Source: Lelliottia sp. WAP21
GTDB lineage: Bacteria; Pseudomonadota; Gammaproteobacteria; Enterobacterales; Enterobacteriaceae
Length of the DNA: 64,000 bases
Assembly: GCF_020532665.2 (NCBI RefSeq)
Contig: NZ_JAIWPG020000002.1
Span: 372,001-436,000, forward strand
Direction of reading: 5' to 3'
A program made the translations under genes and the position numbers. Below the pieces are notes generated by a model. The model ran no database searches, was not told the origin of the DNA, and saw nothing but the letters and a program-made list of their open reading frames with translations. Shown piece by piece: positions 19,492 through 31,800 of this stretch. Within the stretch, counting starts at the first letter, position 1. Each line of letters opens with the position of its first letter.

Positions 19492-21180
19492 ATGTCGTCA
19501 GATCGCTACCGCGAGCAGGAAATCCGCGCCCCACGTGGAACCACGCTGACCGCCAAAAGCTGGCTTACCGAAGCGCCCCTGCGCATGTTGATGAACAATC
19601 TGGATCCTGACGTCGCGGAAAACCCCCACGAGCTGGTGGTTTACGGCGGTATTGGGCGCGCGGCGCGCAACTGGGAGTGCTACGACGCGATAGTGAAATC
19701 CCTGATTAATCTGAACGATGATGAAACGCTGCTGGTGCAATCCGGTAAGCCGGTAGGCGTGTTTAAGACCCATCAGAATGCACCTCGCGTGTTAATCGCC
19801 AACTCCAACCTGGTGCCGCACTGGGCTACGTGGGAACACTTCAATGAGCTGGACGCCAGAGGGCTGGCGATGTATGGCCAGATGACGGCCGGCAGCTGGA
19901 TCTATATTGGCAGTCAGGGCATTGTGCAGGGGACGTACGAAACCTTCGTGGAAGCCGGACGTCAGCATTATGGCGGCTCCCTGAAGGGGCGCTGGGTGCT
20001 AACGGCAGGGTTAGGCGGAATGGGCGGTGCCCAGCCGCTGGCAGCCACGCTGGCGGGCGCGTGCTCTCTGAACATTGAATGCCAGCAAAGCCGCATCGAT
20101 TTCCGTTTGCGTACACGTTACGTGGATGAACAGGCGGATGACCTGGATGACGCTCTGGCGCGCATTAAAAAATACACGGCAGAAGGCAAAGCCGTGTCGA
20201 TTGCCCTCTGCGGCAACGCGGCTGAGCTGCTGCCGGAAATGGTGGCTCGCGGCGTACGGCCTGATTTGGTGACTGACCAGACCAGCGCGCACGATCCGCT
20301 GCATGGTTATCTGCCCAAAGGCTGGACGTGGGAAGAGTATCAGCGCAACGCGCAACGCGATCCGCAAGGTACCGTGCAGGCGGCGAAACGCGCCATGGCG
20401 GAACACGTCACGGCGATGCTGGCCTTTAGCACGATGGGCGTCCCTACGTTCGACTATGGCAACAACATCCGTCAGATGGCAAAAGAGATGGGGGTGGAAA
20501 ACGCCTTTGAATTCCCCGGGTTTGTACCAGCCTATATTCGTCCCCTTTTCTGTCGCGGCATCGGCCCGTTCCGCTGGGTGGCCCTGTCCGGCGATCCGCA
20601 AGATATCTACCGCACCGATGCGAAGGTGAAAGAGATTGTGGCCGATGACGAACACCTGCGCCACTGGCTGGACATGGCCCGCGAACGCATTCATTTCCAG
20701 GGACTGCCAGCCCGTATCTGCTGGGTTGGGCTGGAGTGGCGGCAAAAACTCGGGCTGGCCTTCAATGAAATGGTTCGCCACGGTGAAGTCTCCGCGCCGA
20801 TCGTTATTGGCCGCGACCATCTTGATTCCGGTTCGGTAGCCAGCCCCAATCGCGAAACGGAAGCCATGCGTGACGGTTCAGACGCCGTGTCCGACTGGCC
20901 GCTGCTTAACGCGTTGTTAAACACCGCCAGCGGGGCGACATGGGTTTCGTTGCACCACGGCGGGGGCGTAGGCATGGGCTTTTCCCAGCATGCGGGCATG
21001 GTGATTGTGTGTGACGGCACCGATGAAGCCGCTGCGCGTATCGCTCGCGTCCTTCATAACGACCCGGCAACCGGCGTGATGCGTCATGCGGATGCGGGCT
21101 ACGACATGGCTATCGACTGTGCGAAAGAGCAGGGACTGAACCTGCCGATGATCCCTGCCACTCAAGGAAAACACCCATGA
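19492..21180 (+). CDS. hutU: Urocanate hydratase (urocanase)
   Basis: Second enzyme of histidine breakdown: hydrates urocanate to imidazolonepropionate using tightly bound NAD as electrophile. It is 562 aa, family-typical. The glycine-rich NAD site [18 protein letters not shown] and the catalytic Cys region [17 protein letters not shown] are visible. [13 protein letters not shown] lies near the C-terminus. I chose ATG 19492 ([11 protein letters not shown]). An in-frame TTG at 19438 lies inside the operator. It overlaps hutH by 4 nt. Confidence 0.96.
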   Translation: MSSDRYREQEIRAPRGTTLTAKSWLTEAPLRMLMNNLDPDVAENPHELVVYGGIGRAARNWECYDAIVKSLINLNDDETLLVQSGKPVGVFKTHQNAPRVLIANSNLVPHWATWEHFNELDARGLAMYGQMTAGSWIYIGSQGIVQGTYETFVEAGRQHYGGSLKGRWVLTAGLGGMGGAQPLAATLAGACSLNIECQQSRIDFRLRTRYVDEQADDLDDALARIKKYTAEGKAVSIALCGNAAELLPEMVARGVRPDLVTDQTSAHDPLHGYLPKGWTWEEYQRNAQRDPQGTVQAAKRAMAEHVTAMLAFSTMGVPTFDYGNNIRQMAKEMGVENAFEFPGFVPAYIRPLFCRGIGPFRWVALSGDPQDIYRTDAKVKEIVADDEHLRHWLDMARERIHFQGLPARICWVGLEWRQKLGLAFNEMVRHGEVSAPIVIGRDHLDSGSVASPNRETEAMRDGSDAVSDWPLLNALLNTASGATWVSLHHGGGVGMGFSQHAGMVIVCDGTDEAAARIARVLHNDPATGVMRHADAGYDMAIDCAKEQGLNLPMIPATQGKHP

Positions 21181-22697
21181 ATACGTTAACCCTGATTCCC
21201 GGTTCCCTGACCTTACAGCAGCTTCGCCACGCCTGGCGTCAACCCGTGAAGCTGACGCTGGACGAGCGTGCCCACAAGGGGATTAATGCCAGCGTCGCCT
21301 GCGTTGAAGCCATCGTGGCAGAAGACAGAACGGCGTACGGTATCAACACCGGTTTTGGCCTGCTGGCACAAACGCGCATTGCTGCTCACGATCTTGAAAA
21401 TCTACAGCGCTCACTGGTGCTTTCGCATGCGGCGGGCATCGGTGAACCGCTGGATGACGCCATGGTGCGTCTGATGATGGTGCTGAAGATCAACAGCCTG
21501 GCGCGGGGTTTTTCCGGCATTCGTCTGAGTGTGATCCAGTCGCTGATTGCGCTGGTAAATGCAGAAGTGTATCCCTGCATTCCGGCTAAAGGCTCCGTTG
21601 GTGCGTCGGGCGATCTGGCGCCGCTGGCCCATATGTCATTACTGCTGCTGGGTGAAGGTCAGGCACGCTGGCGGGGCGAATGGTTGCCTGCCACCGAGGC
21701 ACTGAGCAAAGCGGGACTGCAACCGATCACCCTGGCGGCAAAAGAGGGGCTGGCACTCTTAAACGGGACGCAGGCCTCCACCGCTTTTGCCTTACGCGGG
21801 CTGTTTGAAGCGGAAGATCTGTATGCTTCCGCCACGGTGTGCGGGGCGCTGACCACCGAAGCGGTGCTGGGTTCTCGTCGTCCCTTTGATGCACGTATTC
21901 ATGCGGTGCGTGGCCAGCGCGGCCAAATCGATGCCGCCGCCATGTATCGCCATCTGCTGACAGACACCAGCGAAATTGCCGCGTCTCATCACAACTGTGA
22001 AAAAGTGCAGGACCCTTACTCGCTGCGCTGTCAGCCGCAGGTTATGGGGGCCTGTCTGACGCAGCTTCGCCATGTGGCAGATGTCTTGCTGACAGAAGCC
22101 AACGCGGTTTCGGACAACCCACTGGTCTTTGCCGAAGAAAACGAGGTCATCTCCGGGGGGAACTTCCACGCCGAGCCGGTGGCAATGGCGGCGGACAATC
22201 TGGCGCTGGCCATTGCCGAGATCGGTGCCTTATCCGAACGCCGTATCGCGCTGATGATGGATAAACACATGTCTCAGCTGCCGCCTTTCCTGGTGCGCAA
22301 CGGCGGCGTAAATTCCGGGTTTATGATTGCTCAGGTGACGGCAGCTGCGCTGGCGAGTGAGAACAAGGCCTTATCGCATCCTCATAGCGTTGACAGCCTG
22401 CCGACCTCGGCGAATCAGGAAGACCACGTTTCGATGGCGCCCGCAGCAGGGCGACGTCTGTGGGAGATGGCGGCAAATACGCGCGGTGTGGTGGCGGTGG
22501 AATGGCTGGCGGCGTGTCAGGGGATTGATCTGCGGGAAGGGTTAAAAACGAGCCCGTTACTGGAACAAGCGCGTCATCTTCTCCGGGAGCAGGTTTCGCA
22601 TTATGACGACGATCGTTTCTTCGCCCCGGATATTGAGAAAGCGATGACCTTGCTCAATGAGGGGAAACTGGTAGGGCTTTTGCCAAACATCGTGTGA
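21177..22697 (+). CDS. hutH: Histidine ammonia-lyase (histidase)
   Basis: First enzyme of histidine breakdown: removes ammonia from L-histidine to give urocanate. It is 506 aa, as usual. The Ala-Ser-Gly triad (143-145, in [12 protein letters not shown]) cyclises to the MIO cofactor. The Tyr in AYGINTGFG and the downstream [12 protein letters not shown] and [11 protein letters not shown] motifs are present. Coupled to hutU by a 4-nt overlap. Operon hutUH. Confidence 0.97.
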   Translation: MNTLTLIPGSLTLQQLRHAWRQPVKLTLDERAHKGINASVACVEAIVAEDRTAYGINTGFGLLAQTRIAAHDLENLQRSLVLSHAAGIGEPLDDAMVRLMMVLKINSLARGFSGIRLSVIQSLIALVNAEVYPCIPAKGSVGASGDLAPLAHMSLLLLGEGQARWRGEWLPATEALSKAGLQPITLAAKEGLALLNGTQASTAFALRGLFEAEDLYASATVCGALTTEAVLGSRRPFDARIHAVRGQRGQIDAAAMYRHLLTDTSEIAASHHNCEKVQDPYSLRCQPQVMGACLTQLRHVADVLLTEANAVSDNPLVFAEENEVISGGNFHAEPVAMAADNLALAIAEIGALSERRIALMMDKHMSQLPPFLVRNGGVNSGFMIAQVTAAALASENKALSHPHSVDSLPTSANQEDHVSMAPAAGRRLWEMAANTRGVVAVEWLAACQGIDLREGLKTSPLLEQARHLLREQVSHYDDDRFFAPDIEKAMTLLNEGKLVGLLPNIV

Positions 22698-22729
22698 AAG
22701 CAGGTGGGCTGGATTGTTCGTTATCATAC

Positions 22730-22753
22730 CCCCTCTCCGGTTAAGGAGAGGGG
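22730..22753. repeat. Isolated palindrome related to the 56-bp repeat family
   Basis: Perfect 9-bp arms CCCCTCTCC/GGAGAGGGG around a 6-nt loop, in the hutH-ybhB convergent gap. There is no T run on either side, so it is not a standard terminator. The arms equal the palindrome at the centre of the tandem arrays at 31801 and 37107. Confidence 0.6.
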
Positions 22754-22786
22754 AAACACGCGGATCATAGCCAGACAAAAGGGGCG

Positions 22787-23263
22787 CTAACTGTACATCG
22801 CCGTAATCGATGCGCTGCCCAGCGAATGGAAATGAACGTTAAAGCCCACCATCGCTCCACTGGCACCTTCATCAACGTCTATCTTCTCCACATCCAGTGC
22901 ATGAACGGTGAAAATATACCGGTGCGTCTCACCTTTTGGCGGCGCAGCGCCACCATAGCCCGCCTGACCAAAATCGGTGCGGGTCTGGACGGCGCCTTCA
23001 GGCAGGGCCGTCAGATCCGACCCCGAACCTTGCGGCAACACGCGGGTATCGGCGGGCAGGTTCGCCACAACCCAGTGCCACCAGCCGGAGCCTGTCGGGG
23101 CATCGGGATCGTAACAGGTCACCACAAAGCTTTTTGTCCCCGGTGGAACCTCGTCCCAGGCAAGATGGGGAGAGATGTTATCCCCCTGATAACCCATGCC
23201 GTTAAATACGTGGCGCTCCGGGAGTTTCTCCCCGTCGCGCAAATCTTTACTGACAAGCTTCAT
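22787..23263 (-). CDS. ybhB: YbhB, PEBP/RKIP-like protein
   Basis: Phosphatidylethanolamine-binding-protein family member of 158 aa, as in E. coli YbhB. Ligand-pocket motifs are DPDAPTGSGWWHWVVANLP and GYGGAAPPKGETHRYIFTVHALD. The physiological ligand in bacteria is not known. Convergent with hutH; runs towards it from the bioA side. Confidence 0.92.
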   Translation of the reverse strand: MKLVSKDLRDGEKLPERHVFNGMGYQGDNISPHLAWDEVPPGTKSFVVTCYDPDAPTGSGWWHWVVANLPADTRVLPQGSGSDLTALPEGAVQTRTDFGQAGYGGAAPPKGETHRYIFTVHALDVEKIDVDEGASGAMVGFNVHFHSLGSASITAMYS

Positions 23264-23333
23264 GCGAATTCTCCTTACGATGCACTGCTCAAAGTGTAAT
23301 GCATCGTAAGCGTAGTGGATTTGCCGGGCTGGG

Positions 23334-24623
23334 TTAAATCACAAAATGTGCGGGAATGTTAACGGCGCTGACCACAGCAGAGGTAAGCATCGTCAGCTGT
23401 TCCGGCGTGATAATGTACGGCGGCATCAGATAGATCAGCTTGCCAAAAGGCCGCACCCACACGCCCCGTTCGACGAAGAATTTCTGCAATACCGCCTGAT
23501 TCACCGGATGGTGCGTTTCTACCACGCCAATCGCGCCTAAGACGCGGACGTCTGCCACGTATTCAGAGGCCGCTGCATCCTCAAGTTCACGTTTTAACTG
23601 CACCTCGATGGCGGCCACCTGAGCCTGCCATTCACCGCTTTGCAGAATCGCCAGGCTTTCGTTGGCCACCGCACAGGCCAGAGGATTCCCCATAAACGTG
23701 GGGCCGTGCATAAAGCATCCCGCTTCGCCATCGCTGATGGTGGTGGCAATCTCGCGGGTGGTCAGCGTGGCGGAGAGCGTCATTGTACCGCCGGTCAGGG
23801 CTTTGCCGAGGCACAGAATATCCGGTGAAATGCCCGCATGCTCGCAGGCAAACAGTTTGCCGGTGCGCCCGAAACCGGTGGCAATTTCATCGGCAATCAG
23901 CAGGATACCTTCCCGGTCACACATTTTGCGAATGCGCCTTAACCACTCAGGATGGTAGATGCGCATCCCGCCCGCGCCCTGAACCACAGGCTCCAGGATC
24001 ACCGCCGCAATCTCATGACGATGGGCTGCCATCAGACGGGCAAAGCCCACCATGTCAGTTTCATCCCATTCCTCGTCAAAGCGGCTTTGTGGCGCAGGTG
24101 CAAAGAGATTCTCTGCCAGATACCCCTTCCAGAGACTGTGCATGGAGTTATCCGGATCGCACACCGACATCGCGCCAAAGGTATCGCCGTGATAGCCGTT
24201 GCGAAAGGTCAGAAAGCGCTGGCGCGGTTCACCCTTCGCATGCCAGTACTGCAACGCCATTTTCATTGCCACTTCAACCGCAACCGAACCGGTATCGGCA
24301 AGGAACACACACTCCAGAGGGGCCGGGGTCATTGCCACCAGCTTGCGGCAGAGGTCAACGGCAGGCTGATGGGTGATTCCGCCAAACATCACGTGCGACA
24401 TCTGATCGATTTGCGTTTTCATCGCCGCATTCAGGCGGGGATGGTTGTAACCATGCAGGGTCGCCCACCATGACGACATCCCCTCCACCAGCGTCTCTCC
24501 CGTGGAGAGCTGCAGTTCACAGCCGCTTGCCGAGGCCACCGGATAAACCGGGAGAGGGCGCGTCATAGAGGTGTAAGGGTGCCAGATATGGCGCTGATCG
24601 AAGGCGAGATCGTCCTGGGTCAT
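23334..24623 (-). CDS. bioA: Adenosylmethionine-8-amino-7-oxononanoate aminotransferase
   Basis: PLP enzyme that makes 7,8-diaminopelargonic acid in biotin synthesis with SAM as amino donor. It is 429 aa, as in E. coli, from [20 protein letters not shown]. The PLP lysine lies in [24 protein letters not shown] holds the cofactor Asp, and [11 protein letters not shown] is conserved. The in-frame extension of 20 codons covers the BirA operator and is rejected. Divergent from bioBFCD. Confidence 0.97.
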   Translation of the reverse strand: MTQDDLAFDQRHIWHPYTSMTRPLPVYPVASASGCELQLSTGETLVEGMSSWWATLHGYNHPRLNAAMKTQIDQMSHVMFGGITHQPAVDLCRKLVAMTPAPLECVFLADTGSVAVEVAMKMALQYWHAKGEPRQRFLTFRNGYHGDTFGAMSVCDPDNSMHSLWKGYLAENLFAPAPQSRFDEEWDETDMVGFARLMAAHRHEIAAVILEPVVQGAGGMRIYHPEWLRRIRKMCDREGILLIADEIATGFGRTGKLFACEHAGISPDILCLGKALTGGTMTLSATLTTREIATTISDGEAGCFMHGPTFMGNPLACAVANESLAILQSGEWQAQVAAIEVQLKRELEDAAASEYVADVRVLGAIGVVETHHPVNQAVLQKFFVERGVWVRPFGKLIYLMPPYIITPEQLTMLTSAVVSAVNIPAHFVI

Positions 24624-24628
24624 AATCG

Positions 24629-24666
24629 ACTTGTAAACCATTTTGAAATATTTTAGGTTTACAAGT
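24629..24666. promoter_or_regulatory. BirA operator between bioA and bioB
   Basis: Perfect 11-bp arms (ACTTGTAAACC and GGTTTACAAGT) separated by 16 bp. This is the known BirA-biotinyl-AMP operator plan, overlapping the face-to-face bioA and bioB promoters. It ends 43 bp before the bioB start. Confidence 0.93.
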
Positions 24667-24709
24667 ATAAACCGAACCGACAATTAACAAAACCCTTTGG
24701 AGAAGCCCG

Positions 24710-25750
24710 ATGGCTCACCACGCACGCTGGACGATGTCGCAAGTCACCGAATTATTTGAAAAACCTTTTCTGGAGCTGATGTTTGAAGCCCAGCAGATCC
24801 ACCGTCAGCATTTTGACCCGCGCCATGTACAGGTCAGTACGTTGCTGTCGATTAAAACAGGCGCCTGTCCGGAAGACTGTAAATATTGCCCGCAGAGTGC
24901 CCGTTATAAAACCGGGCTTGAGGCGGAACGGTTGATGGAAGTTGAGCAGGTGCTCGACTCGGCGCGCAAAGCGAAAAATGCCGGTTCGACCCGTTTTTGC
25001 ATGGGGGCTGCGTGGAAAAATCCCCACGATCGCGACATGCCGTATCTGGAGCAAATGGTTCAGGGCGTGAAAGCGATGGGGCTGGAAGCCTGCATGACGC
25101 TGGGGACGCTGGATGAAAGCCAGGCGCAGCGGCTGTCGGCGGCAGGTCTGGATTACTATAACCACAACCTGGATACCTCCCCGGAATTCTACGGCAATAT
25201 CATCACCACCCGTACCTATCAGGAACGCCTGGATACGCTGGATAAGGTGCGTGATGCGGGCATTAAAGTGTGCTCGGGCGGGATCGTCGGCCTGGGCGAA
25301 ACGGTGAAGGATCGCGCGGGATTGCTGTTACAGCTCGCCAACCTGCCGACGCCACCGGAAAGCGTTCCCATCAATATGCTGGTGAAGGTGAAAGGCACAC
25401 CGATGGCCGATAACGAGGATGTGGATGCCTTCGATTTTATCCGCACCATCGCGGTGGCGCGAATTATGATGCCGACCTCGTTTGTGCGCCTTTCCGCAGG
25501 CCGTGAGCAGATGAGCGAGCAGACCCAGGCGATGTGCTTTATGGCGGGGGCGAACTCGATTTTCTACGGTTGCAAGCTGCTGACCACGCCTAATCCGGAA
25601 GAGGATAAAGACGTCCAGCTGTTCCGCAAACTGGGGCTGAACCCGCATCAGACCGACGTGCTTGCTGGCGACAATGAGCAACAGCAACAGCTTGAGCAGC
25701 AGCTGTTCAATGCCGATACCGATCAGTATTACAACGCGGCGACGGTATGA
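24710..25750 (+). CDS. bioB: Biotin synthase
   Basis: Radical SAM enzyme inserting sulfur into dethiobiotin. It is 346 aa, as in E. coli. The [4Fe-4S] ligands are Cys53, Cys57 and Cys60 in [13 protein letters not shown]. The [2Fe-2S] cluster ligands appear in [15 protein letters not shown] and CSGGIVG, with the Arg in RLSAGREQM. Overlaps bioF by 4 nt. Confidence 0.98.
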   Translation: MAHHARWTMSQVTELFEKPFLELMFEAQQIHRQHFDPRHVQVSTLLSIKTGACPEDCKYCPQSARYKTGLEAERLMEVEQVLDSARKAKNAGSTRFCMGAAWKNPHDRDMPYLEQMVQGVKAMGLEACMTLGTLDESQAQRLSAAGLDYYNHNLDTSPEFYGNIITTRTYQERLDTLDKVRDAGIKVCSGGIVGLGETVKDRAGLLLQLANLPTPPESVPINMLVKVKGTPMADNEDVDAFDFIRTIAVARIMMPTSFVRLSAGREQMSEQTQAMCFMAGANSIFYGCKLLTTPNPEEDKDVQLFRKLGLNPHQTDVLAGDNEQQQQLEQQLFNADTDQYYNAATV

Positions 25751-26904
25751 CCTGGCAGCAACGCATCGACACCGCCCTCGACGCCCGCCGGGCGGCAGAG
25801 ACATTACGCTCGCGCACCGTCGTGGACGGAGGCGCAGGCCGGTTTCTGACCCGCGACCAGCGTCGGTATTGCAATTTCTCCAGCAATGATTATCTGGGGC
25901 TGAGCCAGCATCCGGCGATTATCCGCGCCTGGCAGCAGGGCGCCGGGCAGTATGGCGTGGGAAGCGGTGGGTCCGGGCACGTCAGTGGCTACACCCGGGC
26001 GCATCATGCGCTGGAAGTCGACCTGGCCGAATGGCTGGGTTATCCGCGGGCGTTACTGTTTATATCGGGTTTTGCCGCGAATCAGGCGCTGATTGCGGCC
26101 CTGATGGACAAAGACGATCGGATTGTCGCCGATCGTCTGAGCCACGCCTCGCTACTGGAAGCGGCCAGCCTGAGCCCCGCCCAGCTTCGCCGCTTCGCCC
26201 ATAACGACGTCAGTCAGTTATCCGCACTGCTGGCTAAACCCTGCGCCGGACAACAGCTGGTGGTCACCGAAGGGGTGTTTAGCATGGACGGAGACAGCGC
26301 ACCGCTGGAGGCGCTGGCAGCCATAGCCCACCAGCATCATGCCTGGACGCTGGTGGACGATGCACACGGTATTGGCGTTCTGGGCGAGGAGGGGCGCGGG
26401 AGTACTGCGGCGCTTGATGTTCGCCCCGATCTGCTGGTGGTCACCTTTGGAAAGGGCTTTGGCGTCAGCGGCGCAGCGGTGTTGTGCAGTGCGTCGGTGG
26501 CCGATTACCTGCTGCAATCTGCCCGACATCTCATCTACAGTACCAGCATGCCGCCGGCACAGGCGGTGGCCCTGACGGCGGCGCTCAATGTGATCCGCAG
26601 CGATGACGGAGCACAGCGGCGTCACATCCTGGCCGATCATGTTCGGCGTTTCCGGGAGGGGGTAAGCCGTCTGCCGTACCAGATGACCTCCTCGCAAAGC
26701 GCGATCCAGCCGTTGATCGTCGGTGATAATCGCCAGGCGATGCAGTTGGCCGAGCGCCTGCGCGAACGCAACATATGGACCACGGCGATACGCCCGCCCA
26801 CGGTACCGGTGGGGACCGCGCGACTGCGTCTGACGCTCACGGCCGCCCATGAGCCGGACGACATCGATACGCTGCTGGAGGCACTTCATGCAGCCGGTCA
26901 ATAA
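25747..26904 (+). CDS. bioF: 8-amino-7-oxononanoate synthase
   Basis: PLP-dependent condensation of pimeloyl-ACP with alanine. It is 385 aa. The PLP lysine lies in [12 protein letters not shown], with [16 protein letters not shown] and [10 protein letters not shown] conserved. Start ATG overlaps the bioB stop (ATGA). Its 3' end overlaps bioC by 17 nt. Confidence 0.97.
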   Translation: MTWQQRIDTALDARRAAETLRSRTVVDGGAGRFLTRDQRRYCNFSSNDYLGLSQHPAIIRAWQQGAGQYGVGSGGSGHVSGYTRAHHALEVDLAEWLGYPRALLFISGFAANQALIAALMDKDDRIVADRLSHASLLEAASLSPAQLRRFAHNDVSQLSALLAKPCAGQQLVVTEGVFSMDGDSAPLEALAAIAHQHHAWTLVDDAHGIGVLGEEGRGSTAALDVRPDLLVVTFGKGFGVSGAAVLCSASVADYLLQSARHLIYSTSMPPAQAVALTAALNVIRSDDGAQRRHILADHVRRFREGVSRLPYQMTSSQSAIQPLIVGDNRQAMQLAERLRERNIWTTAIRPPTVPVGTARLRLTLTAAHEPDDIDTLLEALHAAGQ

Positions 26905-27643
26905 ACAGGCCATTGCCTCGGCCTTTGGGCGCGCGGCACAAAGCTATTCCCGCCACGATGAATTGCAGCGCCTGAGCGCACAGGGTCTGCGGGCGATGCT
27001 GGATAACCGATCCTTTCCCCGCGTGCTCGATGCCGGGTGCGGGCCGGGCACCCATAGCCGGGCCTGGCGCGATGAGGGAAGCCGGGTGACGGCGCTCGAT
27101 CTTTCGGCGGCTATGCTGGCGCAAGCGCGTGCGATGCAGGCTGCGGAGGAGTATGTGGTGGGAGACATCGAGGCGATGCCGCTCCCTGATGCCCGGTTTG
27201 ATCTGGTCTGGAGCCATCTGGCGGTGCAATGGTGCGCCAGCTTGCCGCAGGCGTTACACCAGCTCTGTCGCGTGACGCGGCCAGGTGGGACCGTGGCCTT
27301 TACCACGCTGCTGGATGATTCCCTGCCGGAGCTGCATCAGGCATGGCGGGCGGTCGATGCGCAACCGCATGCGAACCGTTTTCTGCCGCTGGCGGAGGTT
27401 TTGAGCGCATTGCAGGGCTGGCAGTTTCAGTACACAACGCAGACGGTAACGCTGATGTTTGATGATGCGCTCAGTGCGATGCGTTCCCTCAAGGGAATTG
27501 GCGCGACCCATCTGCATGCCGGGCGTTCGCGAAAACCGCTCACGCGGGGCGAACTTAAGCGGCTTGAGCAAGCCTGGCCGCAAAAGCCGGGCGGTTTCCC
27601 GCTCTCCTATCAACTTTTTCACGGGGTAATTGAACGTGACTGA
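26888..27643 (+). CDS. bioC: Malonyl-ACP O-methyltransferase BioC
   Basis: Methylates malonyl-ACP to start pimelate assembly on the fatty-acid machinery. It is 251 aa, as in E. coli, from [20 protein letters not shown] motif I is [12 protein letters not shown], post-[10 protein letters not shown], and the family-typical SHLAVQWC and [17 protein letters not shown] are present. The start lies inside the end of bioF. A longer in-frame start at 26849 is deeper in bioF and not supported by homology. Confidence 0.96.
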   Translation: MQPVNKQAIASAFGRAAQSYSRHDELQRLSAQGLRAMLDNRSFPRVLDAGCGPGTHSRAWRDEGSRVTALDLSAAMLAQARAMQAAEEYVVGDIEAMPLPDARFDLVWSHLAVQWCASLPQALHQLCRVTRPGGTVAFTTLLDDSLPELHQAWRAVDAQPHANRFLPLAEVLSALQGWQFQYTTQTVTLMFDDALSAMRSLKGIGATHLHAGRSRKPLTRGELKRLEQAWPQKPGGFPLSYQLFHGVIERD

Positions 27644-28337
27644 ACGCTATTTTGTCACCGGAACGGACACGGAAGTAGGTAAAACCGTCGCCAGCTCCGC
27701 GCTGCTCCAGGCCGCGCGCCTGCAGGGATTTCTCACCGCCGGATACAAACCGGTGGCATCAGGCAGCGACATGACGCCGGACGGACTGCGAAACACGGAT
27801 GCGCTGACCCTGCAGCGGCATAGCGCCCTGACGCTCTCTTACCAGGCGGTAAATCCTTATACTTTCGCAGAACCGACCTCTCCGCACATTGTCAGTGCGG
27901 ACGAACAACGTCCGATTGATTTTGCGGTGATGTCCGCGGGGTTAAAGGCGCTTGAAAAATCGGCAGAGTGGGTGCTGGTGGAAGGGGCAGGAGGCTGGTT
28001 TACGCCGCTTTCTGAGACACAAACCTTTGCAGACTGGGTCAGTCTGGAGCGCCTTCCCGTGATTCTGGTCGTGGGGGTCAAACTGGGCTGTATTAACCAT
28101 GCCATGCTGACGGCTCAGGCCATTCAGCGGAGCGGCTTGCCGCTGGCAGGGTGGATTGCAAATGACGTGGTCCCGCCTGGCCGACGCCATCAGGAGTACC
28201 TTGCGACATTAAAACGTCTCCTGCCCGCGCCGTGTCTGGGTGAAATTCCCTGGCTGGCAGAAGGGGCAGAGCACGCCTCGACAGGACAGTATCTGGATCT
28301 CAGCCTTTTGCCTCACGCGTCAGCCAGTGGGCAATGA
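27636..28337 (+). CDS. bioD: Dethiobiotin synthetase
   Basis: ATP-dependent closure of the ureido ring. P-loop GTDTEVGKT lies at about residues 9-17; KPVASGSD and [11 protein letters not shown] are the substrate motifs. I use GTG at 27636 (reads MTERYFVTG, as E. coli MSKRYFVTG), giving 233 aa and an 8-nt overlap with bioC. The TTG at 27630 would add two residues. The C-terminus is about 8 residues longer than E. coli BioD1, and its last 38 nt overlap the end of the convergent ABC ATPase gene. Confidence 0.95.
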   Translation: MTERYFVTGTDTEVGKTVASSALLQAARLQGFLTAGYKPVASGSDMTPDGLRNTDALTLQRHSALTLSYQAVNPYTFAEPTSPHIVSADEQRPIDFAVMSAGLKALEKSAEWVLVEGAGGWFTPLSETQTFADWVSLERLPVILVVGVKLGCINHAMLTAQAIQRSGLPLAGWIANDVVPPGRRHQEYLATLKRLLPAPCLGEIPWLAEGAEHASTGQYLDLSLLPHASASGQ

Positions 28338-29013
28338 GCTGCTCGTCCAGATCGTTAACGTGGCCCTGCGCCACGTTACGTCCCCGGTAGAGCACGCAGA
28401 AGCGTTCGGCGACCCGGCGAATAAACGACAGATGCTGCTCAGCCAGTAACACCGTCATCCCCAGTTCACGGTTCAGGCGCACCAAAAGGTGCCCCAGCTT
28501 GCGGGCATAAGTATGTCCTGCGCCCAGCGTGGGTTCATCAAGAATCAGCAGGCGCGGACCATTCACCAGCGCATTGGCGAGCGCCAGCTCATACTGCGCT
28601 TCCTCCATGAGCGACGTCGCACGCGTCTGGCGCTGCCCCCAGAGCTGGGGAAAGAGATCGTATACCCTCTCCAGTGCTGCTCCGTCGACATTGCCCTGTG
28701 CACGCTGGGCGATGTGCAGATTCTCCTCCACCGTTAACTGCGAGAAAATCCGCCTCTCCTGCGCCACATAGCCAATGTTCAGCGGACGACGCTGTGCATC
28801 CAGTAAGTTCTGCGGCGGTGCACCCGCTTCATGCCAGATGATGGTGCCGCTTTCTACGGGAAGCTGGCCGGTGATGCAATTTATCAGGGTGGTTTTTCCC
28901 ATACCCGGCAATCCCACCACGCCCATGCAGGTCCCCGGGGGTAAATCCAGATCGACATTCCACAGCGTATGTTGGCTTCCGTAAAACTGATTGACGGCAC
29001 GCAGACTCAGCAT
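28300..29013 (-). CDS. Orphan ABC ATPase, UrtE/LivF-like, with altered signature motif
   Basis: A 237-aa stand-alone ABC ATPase resembling the second ATPase of urea or branched-chain amino acid importers (UrtE/LivF). Walker A is GLPGMGKTT (about 34-42), the Q-loop VAQERRIFSQLTVEENL, Walker B LLILDEPT and the switch segment LLAEQHLSF. The ABC signature LSGGQ is replaced by LMEEA (SLMEEAQYELALANALV), and the usual EGIQP after Walker B is LGAGH. No permease or binding-protein gene is nearby. A good ribosome site (AAGGAG) precedes the ATG. The 3' end overlaps bioD by 38 nt. Function unknown; it may be decaying or repurposed. Confidence 0.8.
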   Translation of the reverse strand: MLSLRAVNQFYGSQHTLWNVDLDLPPGTCMGVVGLPGMGKTTLINCITGQLPVESGTIIWHEAGAPPQNLLDAQRRPLNIGYVAQERRIFSQLTVEENLHIAQRAQGNVDGAALERVYDLFPQLWGQRQTRATSLMEEAQYELALANALVNGPRLLILDEPTLGAGHTYARKLGHLLVRLNRELGMTVLLAEQHLSFIRRVAERFCVLYRGRNVAQGHVNDLDEQLIAHWLTREAKG

Positions 29014-29123
29014 GTTGTTCTCCTTAAGTACGGTGGGAGTAAGGCATCGATGATGTTCTGCAAAAGGCCTGCCATAACCGACAAAATGATTAATCCGGCC
29101 CTTTTTTTCGGAATGTATCGCAT
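29007..29123 (-). CDS. Possible 38-residue membrane mini-protein coupled to the orphan ATPase
   Basis: Open frame starting MRYIPKKRAGLIILSVMAGL and ending in a Leu/Pro-rich tail, with a positive head and one hydrophobic stretch (about 10-28). Its stop codon overlaps the ATPase start by 7 nt, a coupled arrangement, and it encloses the ATPase ribosome site. No clear ribosome site of its own is seen and no family is recognised. It could be chance. Confidence 0.25.
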   Translation of the reverse strand: MRYIPKKRAGLIILSVMAGLLQNIIDALLPPYLRRTTC

Positions 29124-29322
29124 ATTCGGGGCGCGCAGAGAGCAGAACTGCACAGTGACGGTGCCTGTAAAGTTGAGTTATGGTGCAGAAGCGGTATCGC
29201 CATTTTCGCGATGCGGCCTTAGCTGATTATCATCAAAAAAAAGCGATAAATATTTTTTGTCGGGACGCCTTCGGGAAAAACCGGGAATTTGCGGAGTGGC
29301 TGTCCGTATGGGCTGGAGGCAG

Positions 29323-29345
29323 TTATCCACTATTCCTGTGGATAA
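29323..29345. promoter_or_regulatory. Inverted pair of DnaA boxes upstream of uvrB
   Basis: TTATCCACT (29323-29331) and TGTGGATAA (29337-29345) face each other across 5 bp. The second is a perfect DnaA box (TTATCCACA) on the minus strand and the first differs in the last base. A DnaA site is known in the far-upstream region of E. coli uvrB. Confidence 0.7.
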
Positions 29346-29648
29346 GGTTGTGCATTAGAGTTAGAAAACCTGAGGTAAGCGAGAGAATACGCGGCTTCCG
29401 ACCAGATTGATGCGAAAGGCGGCTTTAGAAAATATCGCTTAATAATGAGCGAGTTATATAAAATCAATCATCGTAATGAAAGTGTCACTGGCTGCCATAA
29501 AACTTTCACGACCTGTCTTGACAAATGTTAAAAAGGAAATCCATTTGGGGATAACCGAAAAAGCCCGCCGTTTTGTTTTGCCGTCGTTTAAATTTCAGTC
29601 ACTTTTCGCTTATCCTTTCAACGCGCTGATTATTATCCTGCCACGCCA

Positions 29649-29664
29649 CTGGTTTTTCATCCAG
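29649..29664 (+). promoter_or_regulatory. LexA box of uvrB
   Basis: CTGGTTTTTCATCCAG follows the CTG-N10-CAG LexA pattern and closely matches the E. coli uvrB SOS box in sequence and placement, about 80 bp upstream of the start codon. Confidence 0.8.
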
Positions 29665-29741
29665 TATTAATAACTGGCAAAATTATCAGCGACGAGTAAA
29701 ATTACTCACCTGCCGCTTAATCCGTCATCAGGTTGTTGCCC

Positions 29742-31757
<2,016 letters not shown>

Positions 31758-31765
31758 GTAAACGC

Positions 31766-31793
31766 AAAATGACAGCCCGCGGCTGTCATTTTT
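31766..31793 (+). terminator. Terminator of uvrB
   Basis: Stem AAATGACAGCC/GGCTGTCATTT with a 3-nt loop followed by T residues, starting 9 bp after the uvrB stop codon. It precedes the repeat array. Confidence 0.88.
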
Positions 31794-31800
31794 AGTGTGT

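Larger units (their letters stand above)
29124..29741. promoter_or_regulatory. Long intergenic leader upstream of uvrB
   Basis: About 620 bp without a convincing gene. Open frames at 29180-29410 and 29476-29670 lack ribosome sites and recognisable products. Signals seen are a DnaA-box pair (29323-29345), a perfect -35-like TTGACA at 29518-29523 without a clear -10, and the LexA box at 29649-29664. E. coli uvrB also has a long multi-promoter leader. Confidence 0.6.

Noticed and set aside
29180-29410. 76-codon open frame upstream of uvrB
   Set aside because: No ribosome site, no recognisable protein features, and it covers the DnaA-box pair.
29476-29670. 64-codon open frame upstream of uvrB
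   Set aside because: It runs through the LexA box and promoter region and resembles no known protein.
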